Shown: positions 33,850-46,544, counted from the stretch's first letter. The stretch is DNA of 64,000 bases from Gentiana macrophylla (GCA_026214975.1 JAOBSW010000159.1:1-64000), one strand, 5' to 3'. Made by a program: numbers and translations. The notes: generated from the sequence alone by a model not told the origin.

Positions 33850-36150
33850 TCTTGCTCAAGTTGATCTTCTGTAGGATGTAAAGAACCACCACATATTTCT
33901 TCTCAACATGATCTCTTATAAAATGATGTCTCACATAAATGTCCTTGGTTCTTGCCTGCAAAATAGGATTTTCTGTGATAGCAATTTCACTTATGTTGTC
34001 ACACATTATAGGAATTTCTTTTTCTTCAATTCAATAATCCCTTAACTGTTGTCTTAACCATAGTATTTGTGCACTGACAACTTCAAAGTGACAATATATT
34101 GACTTTCAAGAGTGGAAGTTGATATTGAATTCTATTTCTTACTGAACCAGGAAACAAGTCTATTTCCCATCAACTGACAGGTTCCTGTGGTTCTTTTTCT
34201 ATCAATCTTGCATCCGGCATAATCAGAATCTGAGTAGGATATAACTTTGAAGCTTCCATCTTTTGAATACCATATCCATACTCCCAATGTCTCTTTTAAA
34301 TTATTAAGAATCCTTTTGACTGCAGCTAAGTGACTTTTCTTTGGTTTTGATTGAAATCTTGCACAAACACCTACAACAAAGGATATATCAGGTCTGCTGG
34401 TAGGGAGGCACATCAGACTGCCAATCATCCTACTGTATAAAGTCTGATCAACATCTTTGCCTTGTTTATCTTCATCTAGTCTGATGCTTGTACTCATATG
34501 AGTTGATACTTTGGTGCTATTTTCCATGCCAAAATTCTTCAGCAACTCCTTGGTATATTTAGTTTGATCATTGAAGATTCCATCTTTCATTTGTTTGACT
34601 TGTAATCCCAAGAAGTAGTTCATCTCTCCCATAACTTGATTTTCATGAGATTAGCAAAATTTTCACATAGTAATTCATTTTCAGAACCAAAAAATATGTC
34701 ATCAACATAAATCTGTACCAGCAGCGTGTTGTCCCCTTCATTGATTCTGAAATGAGTCTTGTCAATGGTACCTTTGGTAAAACCATTGTCCACCAATAAT
34801 TGAGATAAGGTTTCATACCATGCTCTTGGTGCTTGTTTCAAGGCATAAATTGCCTTGTTAAGTCTGTACACTTTATCTTCATGATTTTTAACTTCAAAAC
34901 CAGGAGGTTGCTGTACATAAACTTCCTCCTCTAGAATGCCATTCAAAAATGCACTATTGACATCCATCTAGTATACTTTGATGTTTTTATAAGCAGCATA
35001 TGCCAAGAATAATCTTATAGCTTCCAATCTTGGAACTGAGGCATATGTCTCATCAAAACCTATTCCTTGCACTTGAGAATAGCCTTTTGCTACTAGTCTG
35101 GCCTTATTCCTTACAATGGTACCAGATTAATACAATTTGTTTATGTATACCCATTTTGCTCCAATTATATGTTCATGAGTAGGCCTTTCCACAATTGTCC
35201 AAACTTGGTTTCTTTCAAATTCATTCAATTCTTCTTGCCTAGCAATTATCCAATCTGGATCAGATATTGCTTCTTCAACAACTTTAGGCTCTATTTGAGA
35301 TAGAAAACAAGTAAACATTGCTTCCAATTGTCTTCTAGTCCTTACACCTTGCTGTATATTGCCAATAACTTGTTCAGTTGGGTGATCCCTTAACAATTTT
35401 TGAATTTTAGTTAGTTTGGTTCTCATGATCCTCATATTCAGTAGGGTCTGTTGTTGCTTTAGTAGGGGGTTCAGTAGATCCTTGAACTCCTTCAGTTGTT
35501 GCATCATGATTAGTGTTACGATGAGGTTCTTCAAAGTAGAGGGGTGGTCGAAACTTTTAAGTCATTTATCCTTTCCAAAACATCAACACATTCTAGATCA
35601 GTGACTTGGAGATTTTCAGCAGGTACTGAAATTTCATCTTCCATTCCAGTAAACTTAGGTTCATCAAATACAACATGTATTGATTCTTCATGTTTCAATG
35701 TCCTTTTATTCAGTCCCCTGAATGCCTTGCTGACTGAAGAATATCCCATGAAGATTCCTTCATCTGACATTGGTTGGAATGTCTTCAATTGCTCCTTATG
35801 ATTTAAAATGAACCACTTGCTTCCAAATGGATGGAAATATGATATATTTGGTTTTCTTCCATTCCATATCTCATAAGGTGTCTTTAGCAGCTTCTTGTTT
35901 GTTAAGGTCCTATTTTGTGTATAGCATGCTGTGTTGATTGCTTCAGCCCAATATCTTTCAGTTAATAATGCTTCACAAATCATAGTCCTTCCTTCTTCTT
36001 TCAAAGTCCTTTTTCTTCTCTCAACAACCCTATTTTGCTGATGTGTACCAGCAGCTGCTAATTGATGCAGCACACAATTATGCTCACAATATTCTCTTAT
36101 AACTTTATTAAGAAACTCAGTACCCTTGTCTGATCTGATCTTCCTCTACT
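33850..36150 (-). pseudogene. Sirevirus-like pol of copy B (protease deleted)
   Basis: Keeps the second half of integrase, RT and most of RNase H. Integrase: LHQLAAAGTHQQNRVVERRK, where the family Gly before the catalytic Glu region is changed. RT: LNGILEEEVYVQQPPGFEVK, ALKQAPRAWYE and the active site YVDD (about 34695-34710). RNase H: SYSDSDYAGCKIDRKRTTG. Relative to copy A, about 1.09 kb is missing at 36140-36150 (protease, GAG-pre-integrase, first half of integrase) and about 200 bp is missing at the RNase H end. Frameshifts occur near 34625 and 35130. The element could not replicate alone. Confidence 0.92.
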
Positions 36151-38031
36151 GAGTCCTCTGCTGATTCTATTGATGAGGTTTTACCCTAGCATTATTGTTA
36201 TATCTATTGTATCTAACAGTAGGGGCATGAATATTCCAATCTTCATCAGCAGGGAACAATCTACCTTTCCCCTTGAGATAAGTATCCCTAGAATGATTAA
36301 TATTTTTAGGTTTAGGATTATTATCCTTGGAATTTTTTGGATTTCGCCCTTTTATGGTCCAGCAGACTTAGCAACAGGTCTGCTATCAGTAGGTGTAGAA
36401 GGTCCATCAGTCCTACCTTTGTATTTAACCTTTTTCTTAGGTACTGATGTCCTTTTTGACTTTTGATTTTGCCTCTTTGAAGTATTCTCAGTAGGATTCC
36501 CAGCCTCAACAACCTTTTTGGGAGTTGGATCTTGTGAAGGCACAATCTTAGGACCAATTCTGGTACTAAGTTCAGTGACCTTACAAGATCCACTCTTAGT
36601 AGATTGTTGAGTTCCAAATCCAAGGCCTGTTCTATCACCATAAGGCTTTCTAGAATTGAATGCTACGGAGGAACTAGATTGTTCAGCAGATTCAGCAGCT
36701 ACTGAATGTACAGTAGACTTATGTTGATTCTGTCCAAACTCTTTTTCCTTTCCCTTGAGAGTTCTTAATTCAACTTTTAACCTTTCAATTTCTGCTTGAA
36801 GAGCTTCTTTTTCAGCCTTCACAATCTCATAACCAGATTGTATTTTCCTCAGTTGATTAAGAATGGCATCCAATGTTTCTTCATTGTAAGAAATTTTAGG
36901 ATTTGAACCACAAGTAGATTCACAATCACTATCAGTAGGAGTATTTGTAGATACAGAGTTGTATACCTCCTCAGTTTCTTCCATATTTGCCATTAAACCA
37001 TAATCATCCATATCAGCAACAAGTGCAGTATCATCAGATTCATTTCCTTTTTCTGATTCAAATTCATAGCCTGATTCATCTTCAGCAACCATTGCTTTCT
37101 TGCCAGATCTTCTTTGCTGACTTTTGCTCTTTAGTAGGTCTGGACAATCAGGTCTGAAATGTCCAGGTTTCATGCAGTTGAAGCACACATAATCAGGTTC
37201 CTTTTTCTATTTTAGATTAGGACAGTCAGGTTTGAAGCATCCTTGTTTCTTGCAATGAAAACACAAATAATCATTAACTTTCTTGGATTCCACCTTCTTC
37301 TTTTCACTTGATTTATTGGTGAAATTTCTGGGAGAACCCCTTCCAGATTTCATCATTCTGATTTTCTTGCTCAGCAGGGCAATTTGCTCTTGCATCTCAT
37401 CCAGTAGATCATCGTGAGCACCTGATGATTCTTCTTTATGTGTAGCAGCCAATGCAGTTGTGTTTGGTTCTTATTTTTCAATATCATGAATAATTTTCTT
37501 ACAAAATTCATATGCTTTTGACATCTGAAAACAACTTGAAGGTGTCTTCTTCATGTAGACTCCTTGATTCTTCTATGGTAGTAACCTTCATCTCCCAAAC
37601 CTCTTTTGCAGGTTGGGCTTCCAATATTCTTGTATTGATCTCTTCTTTTGTATAGATTACATTTAGCAGGGTGAGTTCATCCATGATAGCACTGAATCTG
37701 GACTCCATTTGCTCAGTGGTTTCATTTGTTTTCATTTTGAAATCTTGAAACTTCTTTTTGGCCACACTGATTTTATTTTTCTTGTTAGCATCAGTGCCTT
37801 AACATATAAGTTGTCACTTTTCCCAATGTTCCTTTGCAGTCTTGCAATCCTTCACTTTCATGTACATATTGCTATCCAAGGTTCTGTAGATGATATCAAT
37901 AGCAATATTGTTAAGGTTTTCTCTTTTTCTATCTTAAGCACCCCACTCCTTCTTGGGCTTTGGAACAGTCTAAGTTTGACCATCCATAGTTATGGACTTA
38001 GTGATTTCCCGTGGTCCATCAATAAGAACAT
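36151..38031 (-). pseudogene. Sirevirus-like gag of copy B, 3' portion
   Basis: Continues the gag frame interrupted by the solo LTR. Seen leftwards: AKKKFQDFKMKTNETTEQME, RSLHEEDTFKLFSD, the first zinc knuckle CFHCKKQGCFKPDC (its His is replaced by Cys) and the second knuckle CFNCMKPGHFRPDC (intact CCHC, about 37145-37188). Then come an acidic stretch, a coiled coil (LRKIQSGYEIVKAEKEALQ) and the stop at 36352. The frame is open for 278 codons (36352-37188), the best preserved part of the element. Confidence 0.9.
38027..38031. other. Target duplication AACAT (left) of the solo LTR
   Basis: AACAT is repeated at 39625-39629. Copy A has the unoccupied site near 27421 (AAGAACATACATCATCTC), which proves insertion. 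Confidence 0.93.
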
Positions 38032-39624
38032 TGATGTAGGTCAACCTGATGGTACAATCCCAAATGATTTACCCTATTTTCTAATGCAATTAGCGCTATT
38101 TTGACATCAACTTGAGCAAATTGAATGATGACTGGAACCATATTTTGTGTACATAGAATTTTCAGAAAAACCATGTTTGTAGCTATATTATATTAGTATT
38201 AGCCGATTTTGTTATCAGAATTACGCGTGGTATCTTTGTGTCTATTTTTCAGCACACATATCATGGTTGGGAGTGTGGATTTTGACCTTAGGATGGCTAT
38301 TGATCTTTTGTGATGATTTTGAAGCCATGGCGAAGATTTCAGCCCATGAGGATTATCGAGACACATTGGAAGGGTTAAATCCAAGCCAAGTGGAAGAATG
38401 AATTATGATTATATGATTTCAGATACAAATGGCTCAAGCCATGTCACATTGACCTGAGTCAAGAAGTTGCTGAGCAATTAATGCAAATGTCATTCAATCA
38501 ACTACCACATATTGGACTTGACCTATGCCAAGAAGCCTCGACCTGCGCCAGTAGTGCATTTTGATCTTGATGCACGCCAAGATGGATTGACCTGAGTCAA
38601 TATGGCAGAGTCAGCAAACAATTTATCCCTTTTAATCTTCCTAACACAGTATCATCAATATACTTTATCTTCTTCAACTTTTCCATCTTGCAGGCACCAC
38701 CCCACCCCAAGGCTCTTATAGCCAAATTCTAGTAGAAATTAGCACTTGAACTTGATTGTAACAATTAAGGATCCTAGTTTAGCTTTGATTTCTTGTTTGA
38801 AGTTTAACACACTAGTGTTAGCTTCAATGAAGCTTTTGAGGTTGGATGAAGAACACCAACTCGAATTTCATCATTTGAATTGGTAATCTTTTATCTTTAT
38901 TGTCATTCAATTGTTCTTATGTTTATGAATGTTAATCTTGAGATGTTAATGTTTGTATGCATGAGTGGCCAGGTTTATCTAGCCAAGATTATGTTGTAGT
39001 ATTAGTTTATCCTCTTGTGATTGATTGGGAATGATCATTTGTGTTGCTAGATTTGATTGTTGTGAAGCTTTTCTTACTTGTATTATATAGATTTTTTGCA
39101 CTAGAGTAATTGCCTAGTGTTAGCATTTACACGTTTAACGGATACCGAACGTAGATGTTAGATGTGGGAAGAGGGTAGGAGAACCGGAAGGTAAAATAGA
39201 CCTCTTTGAGGCATTCGATTTCTTATCCAGGGATTCTTGGCTTTCCCATTGCATTCACGTGCGTAGCATACCGAATCATTAGGTATAGATCGCCTAAACC
39301 AAGGAGGAGGTAGAGAGCAATTCCATTCACTCGTATGATGGGGATTTGCTTGCTTAGGAATGCACCATTTCACATTCTCAAACACGAAGGGTAGGAAGGT
39401 AGGAAGTCATTCCCATGACATTATGAGAGGATAGCTAGGCTACACATTATCTTGGTTAGTTTCTTTTATCAGTTTATCATCTTTGTTATTTCAAGTATTT
39501 TATTTATTCAAGTGATTAACCTCACAAGATAGTTCCCCGTGGATTCGACCTTGATTCACCATACTTGAATACAATCGACCCGGTACTCTGCCGGTTAGGT
39601 TAGACACCTCGGTTTGTCCCATCA
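38032..39624 (+). repeat. Solo LTR of a gypsy-type (Tat/Athila-like) element
   Basis: 1,593 bp beginning TGATGTAGGTCAACC and ending GTTTGTCCCATCA, flanked by perfect AACAT duplications. No internal region exists, so it is a solo LTR left by recombination between two LTRs. Near its end GTTCCCCGTGGATTCGACC resembles the conserved string in the LARD LTRs (CCCTGTGGGATCGACC), which supports a related gypsy family. It interrupts copy B gag near codon 37. Orientation is inferred from that motif. Confidence 0.9.
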
Positions 39625-39629
39625 AACAT

Positions 39630-39741
39630 CCATCATCTCATCATGTGTTGCATCTAGAAAAGCATGCATACGACGTTTATACTCATCAAAACGATCTACA
39701 GAGCACATCAATATTGTCCTAGCATACTAGTTGGTATCCAT
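39630..39741 (-). pseudogene. Gag start of copy B
   Basis: ATG at 39741 gives MDTN, a nonsense codon, then YARTILMCSVDRFDEYKRRM, ending at the solo LTR. It corresponds to the gag start at 27534 in copy A. Confidence 0.8.
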
Positions 39742-39827
39742 GATGCAAAGCTTTGAAAATTAGAAACTTGAAAAAGTTTTCAAAGTATTTTCAGAAGCAC
39801 AACAAGTCGGATTACTTCAGAACAGAA

Positions 39828-39846
39828 GCACTACTCCGATACCAAT
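39828..39846 (-). other. Primer binding site of copy B
   Basis: Minus strand ATTGGTATCGGAGTAGTGC directly after the LTR end (GGGACCAACA); initiator-Met type with one difference. Confidence 0.8.
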
Positions 39847-41520
39847 TGTTGGTCCCTCGAAAAGGCTTTTGTTAAGTTTAGAGGGGGGAGGGGGAATAAA
39901 CTTAACACTTAAAACTTTTGGAGTTAACAAACTCAGCAAGGTCGATGCTTTGATGATCGCTCGAGAGTCTGACGACCACTCAGTGAGTCGGTGACCACTC
40001 GAGAGTCGGTGACTTTTGATATTACTGGATTTGTTGCAGCGGAATATATTTTGTTGAAGCCTTATTACATGTTGTTTTAAATATGATACCAAGTATTAGA
40101 TACTCAGTAGTGTGAGTGTGTGATTCTGTTGCTAGTATCAGTAGGTTGATGTGATTTGTATACAAAATGCGGAAAGTAAATGCAGAAAGTAAAGAGGCAG
40201 ATTTTATAGTGGTTCCAGGTGGTGTAATCTTTTCAATCCACTCTTCTCCTGTGATGTTGGAGGAAATTCACTAGAGATCTTTGAGGTTGCAGATACAAAA
40301 ATCCCTAAGCTGTCTGTCCTTCACCAATAACTATGGCTTCACAAACTGAATATTTGAAACAGGTAGGATTTCCTCGCCACCAGCTCCACCACAAACAACA
40401 GTTTTTGACACGTAAGTGCTTCTCTGTCTTCAGAAGGTTTCTTGTAAAAGAGAGTTTGAACCAAGTAAGTGATTCGGCTTTCAAGCTTGATCAGGATGAA
40501 ATGATCAGCAGCTTGGAGTCTTCAAGTGTGTGTTCTTGATGTAACTTGATAGCAGGTTACACTTGAAGAATATACTGGATCAGTAGCTTTAAGCTCAGTA
40601 ATGTCAGCAGGGTGTTTTTCTTGATCTTTAAAAAGATAGCTTCGTATGGATTATTTTGCTTCTCAATTTTCATCGTCTGTATCTGAATCAAGAGTCTTCT
40701 ATTTATAGGTGAGAATCCTGTTACTTATGTTTGAATTTCAAACATAGAGATTTCAGACTTGTCTCCATCTTGACTTGCTTTCTATCTCGGTTCATAGTAC
40801 TGACACAGTCAGTTTGCTTTCAGTCAGTTTTAAGTCTGTCCACCCTATGACTTGTGTCCATTGATTAATCCTCTGAATCTTTCCAACATCCCTTTGATTT
40901 TGACCATTGATTTGTTGACAAAATCAAGACTTGTAATCTGTCCCTATCCTTGTAATCTTCCAATGTAACCTTTGATTAAATCGAGATTCACATTCAGTAG
41001 ATACCTGTGTATATTAGTCAGCTAAAATTCATGTCACCATTTGTCTTAAGTTTCTTTGTGTTTATAAAACACTTCAATTTGTCATCTTTTATCTAACTTT
41101 TGATTGTGAAGTTAGAGTACATTTTAAACATAACCAAGTTTCAATAACCACTTAACATATGGAACATAGACCTTGTACACAAGTTATATGTAATCAGTAG
41201 GTCATCATAGACTTCCCTAAATTATGATTCCATATTCTTGACTTTAAATACTAAGTTTGATCCCTTAGCCTTCAATAACTGAGTTTGAACCCTCAGCCTT
41301 CAGTCTGCAGCAGCTTCCTAACTAGTCTACTGACCTAGTTACCCTACTGACCTAGACAGGTCTGCTGATACAGTCAACTGACCAAATTACTTTACTTGTT
41401 TGATCAAACCTATACAAAGATCAAACTCTAATAAACCTATACATTTGATGTAGTCATCTTTTTGCCTTTGCTCTATAACAGCTAGTCTGGCACTCATCAC
41501 TAAAATTTAAAATATGTCCA
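39847..41520 (-). repeat. 5' LTR of copy B
   Basis: Aligns with 27640-29318. On the minus strand it should start TGTTGGACATATTTT, but the first three bases are missing: the plus strand goes from AAATATGTCCA directly into CTGGAGTTTG. A TATA box (CTATAAATAG on the minus strand) lies at about 40697-40706. Confidence 0.9.
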
Positions 41521-41701
41521 CTGGAGTTTGTTGTGTCTAATGTGAATGCCCATATATGATTCTCCGTCTGGTTCTAATTCTTGCCCTCCGGGGCATGGCG
41601 TTACTGGTTTGACTAGCATTTTCCACTGCAACTGCAATTTCCCTTATCACGACCCCTCATTGTATTTGATTCTCAACTTGCTACACCTTGCACCGATAAA
41701 A
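41521..41701. other. Unrecognised sequence next to copy B
   Basis: The plus-strand frame at 41546-41737 is open with several Cys (MPIYDSPSGSNSCPPGHG), but I recognise no family. The adjacent region on the other strand is more gene-like. Confidence 0.2.
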
Positions 41702-41880
41702 TCAATTGTCCTCGTCGTTGTGCTCGTCGATAATTAACGGATCCGAGAAGCCGGTGCCCTCGGATAGTTTCCGTTTGCAACGGCGGCACCGCTGGTACGA
41801 TTTAACTTTATGAAAAGGGTACTTGATAAACCATTTAATGTAAATACTCATCATTGTGAAGAAAAAACTCGATGAGATCA
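41702..41880 (-). CDS. Possible terminal exon, unrecognised
   Basis: The minus-strand frame ends at a TGA near 41702 and is locally more GC-rich than its surroundings. It encodes a basic stretch with CRRCKRKLSEGTG and an acidic tail IIDEHNDEDN. A CxxC pair is visible, but nothing identifies a family. The upstream part of the frame is hydrophobic and could be intron. Evidence is composition only. Confidence 0.2.
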
Positions 41881-41953
41881 ACAAACAAAAGCATTTCACA
41901 TTAAAGTAGAGATTTGTAAAAGAAATGAATTCATAATCCGATCTATACCTCAT

Positions 41954-44780
41954 TTACTCTAATTAGTCATCATTGATTAGCAATATATTGCCGTGTAATA
42001 GTCTGTGTTACTCTTTAGCAGCGGTTTAGCACTTAGTTCTTGCACCGATATTGATGCATATGTTTTGTTCTCCTTATTCATTTTCAATACAATTCAGCTT
42101 TACATTTTGTTTTCTTTTTATTACTTTACATGGTATATGGCTGTAATTAAGAGGCATTATTTCGGGCAAAATTGCAAATTTAGTCCTGCAAGTTGGCACG
42201 TTTTTAATTTTGTCCGTTTTACTCCGTTCATAAAATTAGTCCAGTAAGTAGACATTCTTTTGCAATTTTTGTCATGTTCGTCGGTAACTGCTGACATAGC
42301 ATGTAATCCGACCTAAATCACTTAAATGACGATAATTTCTTGCCTTTTTGTTGAGGATACTATAGATAAAGTAGATAAATCCTAAATTATTTAAATATTT
42401 TCTAGTAATTGTCTTATGCATGTTTGCTAAGATACCAAGCCTATAAGAACATAGCGTATTAATTAGCCGGCCTGGGAACGGACAATGACTCACTTGTCAC
42501 AATGCTTGGATCTCGGTCTTCCCTTAACATCGATGAAGTTTATTCATAGTTGTTTCTTTGCTGCGTAATCCCGCCAACTCCACAAATTTATTAACCTCGA
42601 CAACCTTACCCGGTTAAACAGTTCGTCTTTAACAATTTATTTGGCCGACACAAGATTAAGAACTAGTTCCACTTCATTCACACCAACAAACAATTGGGAA
42701 ATCAACTAGTTTATGCAGCGGAATTAAAAATAATAATCTCCAGGTCTAGGATCGACTTCGCTTAAACAAGAAACATAAAAGTAGTAAACGTAAAATATAC
42801 CTTGGATGATCTAAAAGATCGAAGCTTTATTGTCTACGGAAGAGTAGCGAAGCGTAGAGCCACCCAAGTGTTTGGCCTCTATCAATAGACACACGAGCAC
42901 CCGCTTGAGATCCCGCCTTGGATTGCTACTAGAAAAACACGGTTTCTAGACCGACATTTTCTCTCTTTCAAACTCTCAATGATGCTCTCAAGTTTCTTCT
43001 AGTAAAATATATCTCTTGAAATTGTTGTACAAAAGAGCTTCACACCCTCTTCCCTTAAATAGGTGAAGGTAGCGCCCCAAGCCCACTTAATATCCTTGGA
43101 GAAGAGTCTTGAGTAGAGTAGGGAGAAAGAAAACATTTTCCAAATAAAATAAGAAAATTATCTTGGATTGATTTACCTCATTTAATATTCAATATCTTAT
43201 ATTAATTATTTGTATGATATATATTGTCAATATCTAATATTGAATAAATATTTATTTAAATAATCTGTTGATTAAATTTCTCAATCCAAGTATTTAAATA
43301 ATCAACACAATTAATATCTTGTATTATATTTATTCCGAATAAATAAATAGCATAATATTAATTTATCACTATAACACATTATAGTCGAGATAAAAGTTTC
43401 CTTATTCGGATATCACTGTAACCGCGTTTTAATTCGGCTAGATGTTCTTATTTGTGTGACACGATAGGCTTCCGAATATGTTGGCCGTAGGCACAAAGCG
43501 GCTTTAGTAAAATACTCTTCAAACCAAATTATCATGAATAGCGTCTAGCAACTCGTCTGTCCCCAATCATCGGAAGAGTCAAATGAGTTGAATCCTACTT
43601 TTCATGTGAAACGGTTACTGCCTAAATAGAATCCTATTTCTATAATAATATTCATATAGTCGTATCCCGAATGTCATACATTAATGACCGTATCTTATAA
43701 TCTGGATATCAAGCTCTCTCGAAGTTCCTGATTACTCCCACTTTGCAAAGATTCACGAGAGACAAACATTCCTTATAAGAAGGCCTTTTCGGATATGTAC
43801 TCCTACTAATAGGATACATGATTTACAGACGAACAACATGAATCCTATAAATGCTTCAATATCAAACCCAAGCACTACCTCATTATCACCCCTTGAATAA
43901 GGGAAACCTTAATAGAGTCAGAGCATGACAACCCACACCGTGAGTTCATGAAGACATGATGTGGGCTCATAAGATGTGGAGTTGTTGGATTCCACGTTGA
44001 TCGCAATTGAATACATTGACAAAAGAGAGCATTCGAACATATGTTAGTATTTTGGCCATTACTTTCGGCTCTGATGTCACAGCCATTTTGAGGTCAAAAT
44101 CAGCTGTCTTCCCTTCCATATTGGGTGCCGAATATTTTTAGCACATTTTTTTTTACGTTTTTGTTGCTTTGATTGCGTATTAAATAAAGATCGACTCGGA
44201 TCCATTTCGTTTAGGAAGGTCTATGTAATAAGGGTCATGATTTCTGTGTTGATTTATTTCCATCAAATAGTCTATAATCTTTTATTTTCGGCAAGTAATG
44301 TACTCGGGCAGCTATAAAATCCTGGCTTGTGGGATGATTTGATCATACCTGAATAATATACCATAGTTTGCCTCTCAGATCATATTCTGAAACCTTGTGT
44401 GTTAGTTCATCTTTTTTTGCTTCCCTATTTGTTTTTCCCAATACGCTCCTGCGTCAAGACTCCGGTCTTAGGATAATTACAAAACCGCCACATAGTGCGA
44501 CATTTAATAAAATAAGTGGGTCAGTCTAACATACACATTCTCTAATACACGTCCATGTACAGTCCAAGTGTCCCTACACTTCGATAGTCGAGATCTCACA
44601 TATGTTCATAAGATAGAAGACATCCATACGTTCCAGTCTAATCGTACTATCTATGTCCTATTTAATAGTATATTCGACTAGAGACATTTAAGTATCAAAC
44701 AGCTTATTAAAGTGATTCAAAATCTCATCAACAATAATCACTATCATGGTTTCTCTATCACAACTTAATACTAAGGACAT
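41954..44780. other. Long non-coding region, possibly decayed repeats
   Basis: About 2.8 kb with no believable coding frame. The balanced, complex sequence at about 42500-44110 reads like part of an interspersed repeat, but I cannot assign a family and found no terminal repeats or primer sites. Confidence 0.4.

Positions 44781-44784
<4 letters not shown>

Positions 44785-44814
<30 letters not shown>
44785..44814. repeat. (TA)n microsatellite
   Basis: About 15 TA units, just left of a foldback element; a second TA array lies on the other side (45098-45131). Confidence 0.95.
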
Positions 44815-44819
<5 letters not shown>

Positions 44820-44829
44820 TAGGTTCCCC

Positions 44830-45085
44830 TACATACCATACTATCCATGCTTACAGACATACTACTAAAATAGTGCATCGATCACTATTTTAGTGCACTG
44901 GTTATTGTTTCAAAGTGCAACTACAAATTGAGGAGAAGGTTTCTAGTTAGGTTTCTAGTATTACCTAATAGTGCATTTCCCGCTTCATTAACTAGGTGCA
45001 CTCAAACAATAACCAGTGCACTAAAATAGTGATCGATGCACTATTTTAGTAGTATGTACTGTAAGCATGGATCAATAGGTATGTA
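44830..45085. mobile_element. Foldback element (MITE-like) within TA microsatellites
   Basis: Two arms of about 81 bp (44830-44910 and 45004-45085) are nearly perfect inverted complements around a loop of about 93 bp. Each arm itself contains the near-palindrome ACTAAAATAGTG...CACTATTTTAGT. The whole unit sits between two (TA)n arrays, as described for Micron-type MITEs that insert in TA microsatellites. No coding capacity. Confidence 0.75.
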
Positions 45086-45093
45086 TATGAACT

Positions 45094-45097
<4 letters not shown>

Positions 45098-45131
<34 letters not shown>
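45098..45131. repeat. (TA)n microsatellite
   Basis: About 16 TA units to the right of the foldback element. Confidence 0.95.
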
Positions 45132-45136
<5 letters not shown>

Positions 45137-46544
45137 AATAAATTGTAAATATAATATATATTAACAAAAGTGCATTTATTATTTATAATAATATTATCAA
45201 TACATGAACTAAATAGACTGTGTATGACCCGACCCGGTCAGACCCGTTTTGTTTAGGACACTAATTCAACACAAACCTCGTTACCCAATCGAATTTAAAC
45301 AACTCAGTCAATTGTAAATAACGATCTTAGAACCCCTTTTCCCACACCCCTTCGCAACATACATTTATTAAAGTGGTGTGTGTATTCATAAACTAGGTGT
45401 ACAAGCTAATTCAATCATTAAAACCAAGGTCTTAGACATTAATTCATCAATATAAAAACAATTACGCACTACTCTTTCTCAATTTCATCAACTAAAGGGG
45501 AGATTTCATCAATCTTCACATGATTCAGCCATGCAAGAATTAGCTACTCATTATAATGCAAGAACCAAGAATCAAAGATGAAATTAAAGCAATAAAACTA
45601 AAAAAAAAAAGATAAAATTGATTACCACTCGTGTGCATAAAATTGTGATTTTTTTCGATCGCATACAAACCCATAGTCACTTGGGAAGAACACGACTCCA
45701 AATTGAAAATAATTCCAAAAGAAAAATATAATATATGCTAAAATATGTTTAATCAAAGAGAATCTAGTGTAAGGAGTGAATCTATGGATCAAAAGTATGA
45801 AAATCAGCCAAGAAGTATTTCCATCTAAGAGTATCCCTATGGATGTATATCTAAAAGCTTTGCGAAAACGGAATTTATATGCACTGAAAAAAAATGTCCA
45901 GAAAACAGCCTTCGGCACGCGCTTGTTCTCCTCTAGCACGTGCTTAACCAGCTAAACAAAAGTTGGATTCGATTCTATTAGGCTTTTGGCGTGCCCTGAG
46001 CATTCCTTGGCGTGCACTTGACATGATCAGAGACATAAAGAATGGCTATGTTTCTTCCTAGCGCACGCTGACAACACTGGCGCATGCTAAAGATTATATA
46101 AAACTTTATGATCTTTCTGTTGGCCTTTAGTGTGTGCTAACAGCTCCTGCCGCGCGCCAAACACTGCCAGACACCATTTCTTCACTTTTCTAAATTTCTT
46201 CCATTCCTGAGCTTCGTTTTTCCCTTTCTAAGCCTTATGCCTTGTCTCCCGAGCTCACGAGTCTCCTATTTCCTACATTTCAAATTACAACCAACATACC
46301 AGGCATAATTCCGCAAGAAAGATAGGGCTCGTATAGGGTTAAAATCATCGTAAAATGCCAAGTTCCCCATCTATGCGACGGTTTACCTCTAGTGAGAGTG
46401 CAATGAGATTTTACCCTAATAAAGGTATAAAACAACAAAAAGAAGCCAATAGTTTCGTAAACGGAGGTTGAAACATGCACCGGGGCATAGTAAGGTTGAC
46501 TCTCATCAGATATAGCTATAATCCCATTGGTGTTATTGCCAGTA
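45132..46544. other. Non-coding region
   Basis: About 1.4 kb without a convincing gene. A 105-codon minus frame (45622-45939) is Phe/Ile-rich AT-driven sequence. GC-richer repeats with CGTGC words at about 45910-46160 suggest an old LTR, unassigned. Confidence 0.35.

Larger units (their letters stand above)
27640..41520 (-). mobile_element. Sirevirus-like Ty1/copia copy B (full length, decayed)
   Basis: Minus-strand element with both LTRs (39847-41520 and 27640-29318), a primer site, gag, a partial pol, a long extra ORF and a polypurine tract. Without the solo LTR in gag it is about 12.3 kb, in the size range of SIRE/Maximus elements. A deletion of about 1.1 kb at 36140-36150 removes protease and the first half of integrase, and about 200 bp is missing at the end of RNase H near 33850. 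The outer LTR lacks the last 3 bp and no target duplication was found. Confidence 0.9.

Noticed and set aside
45622..45939. 105-codon minus-strand frame rich in Phe and Ile
   Set aside because: AT-driven frame with no domain; apparent hydrophobicity comes from base composition.
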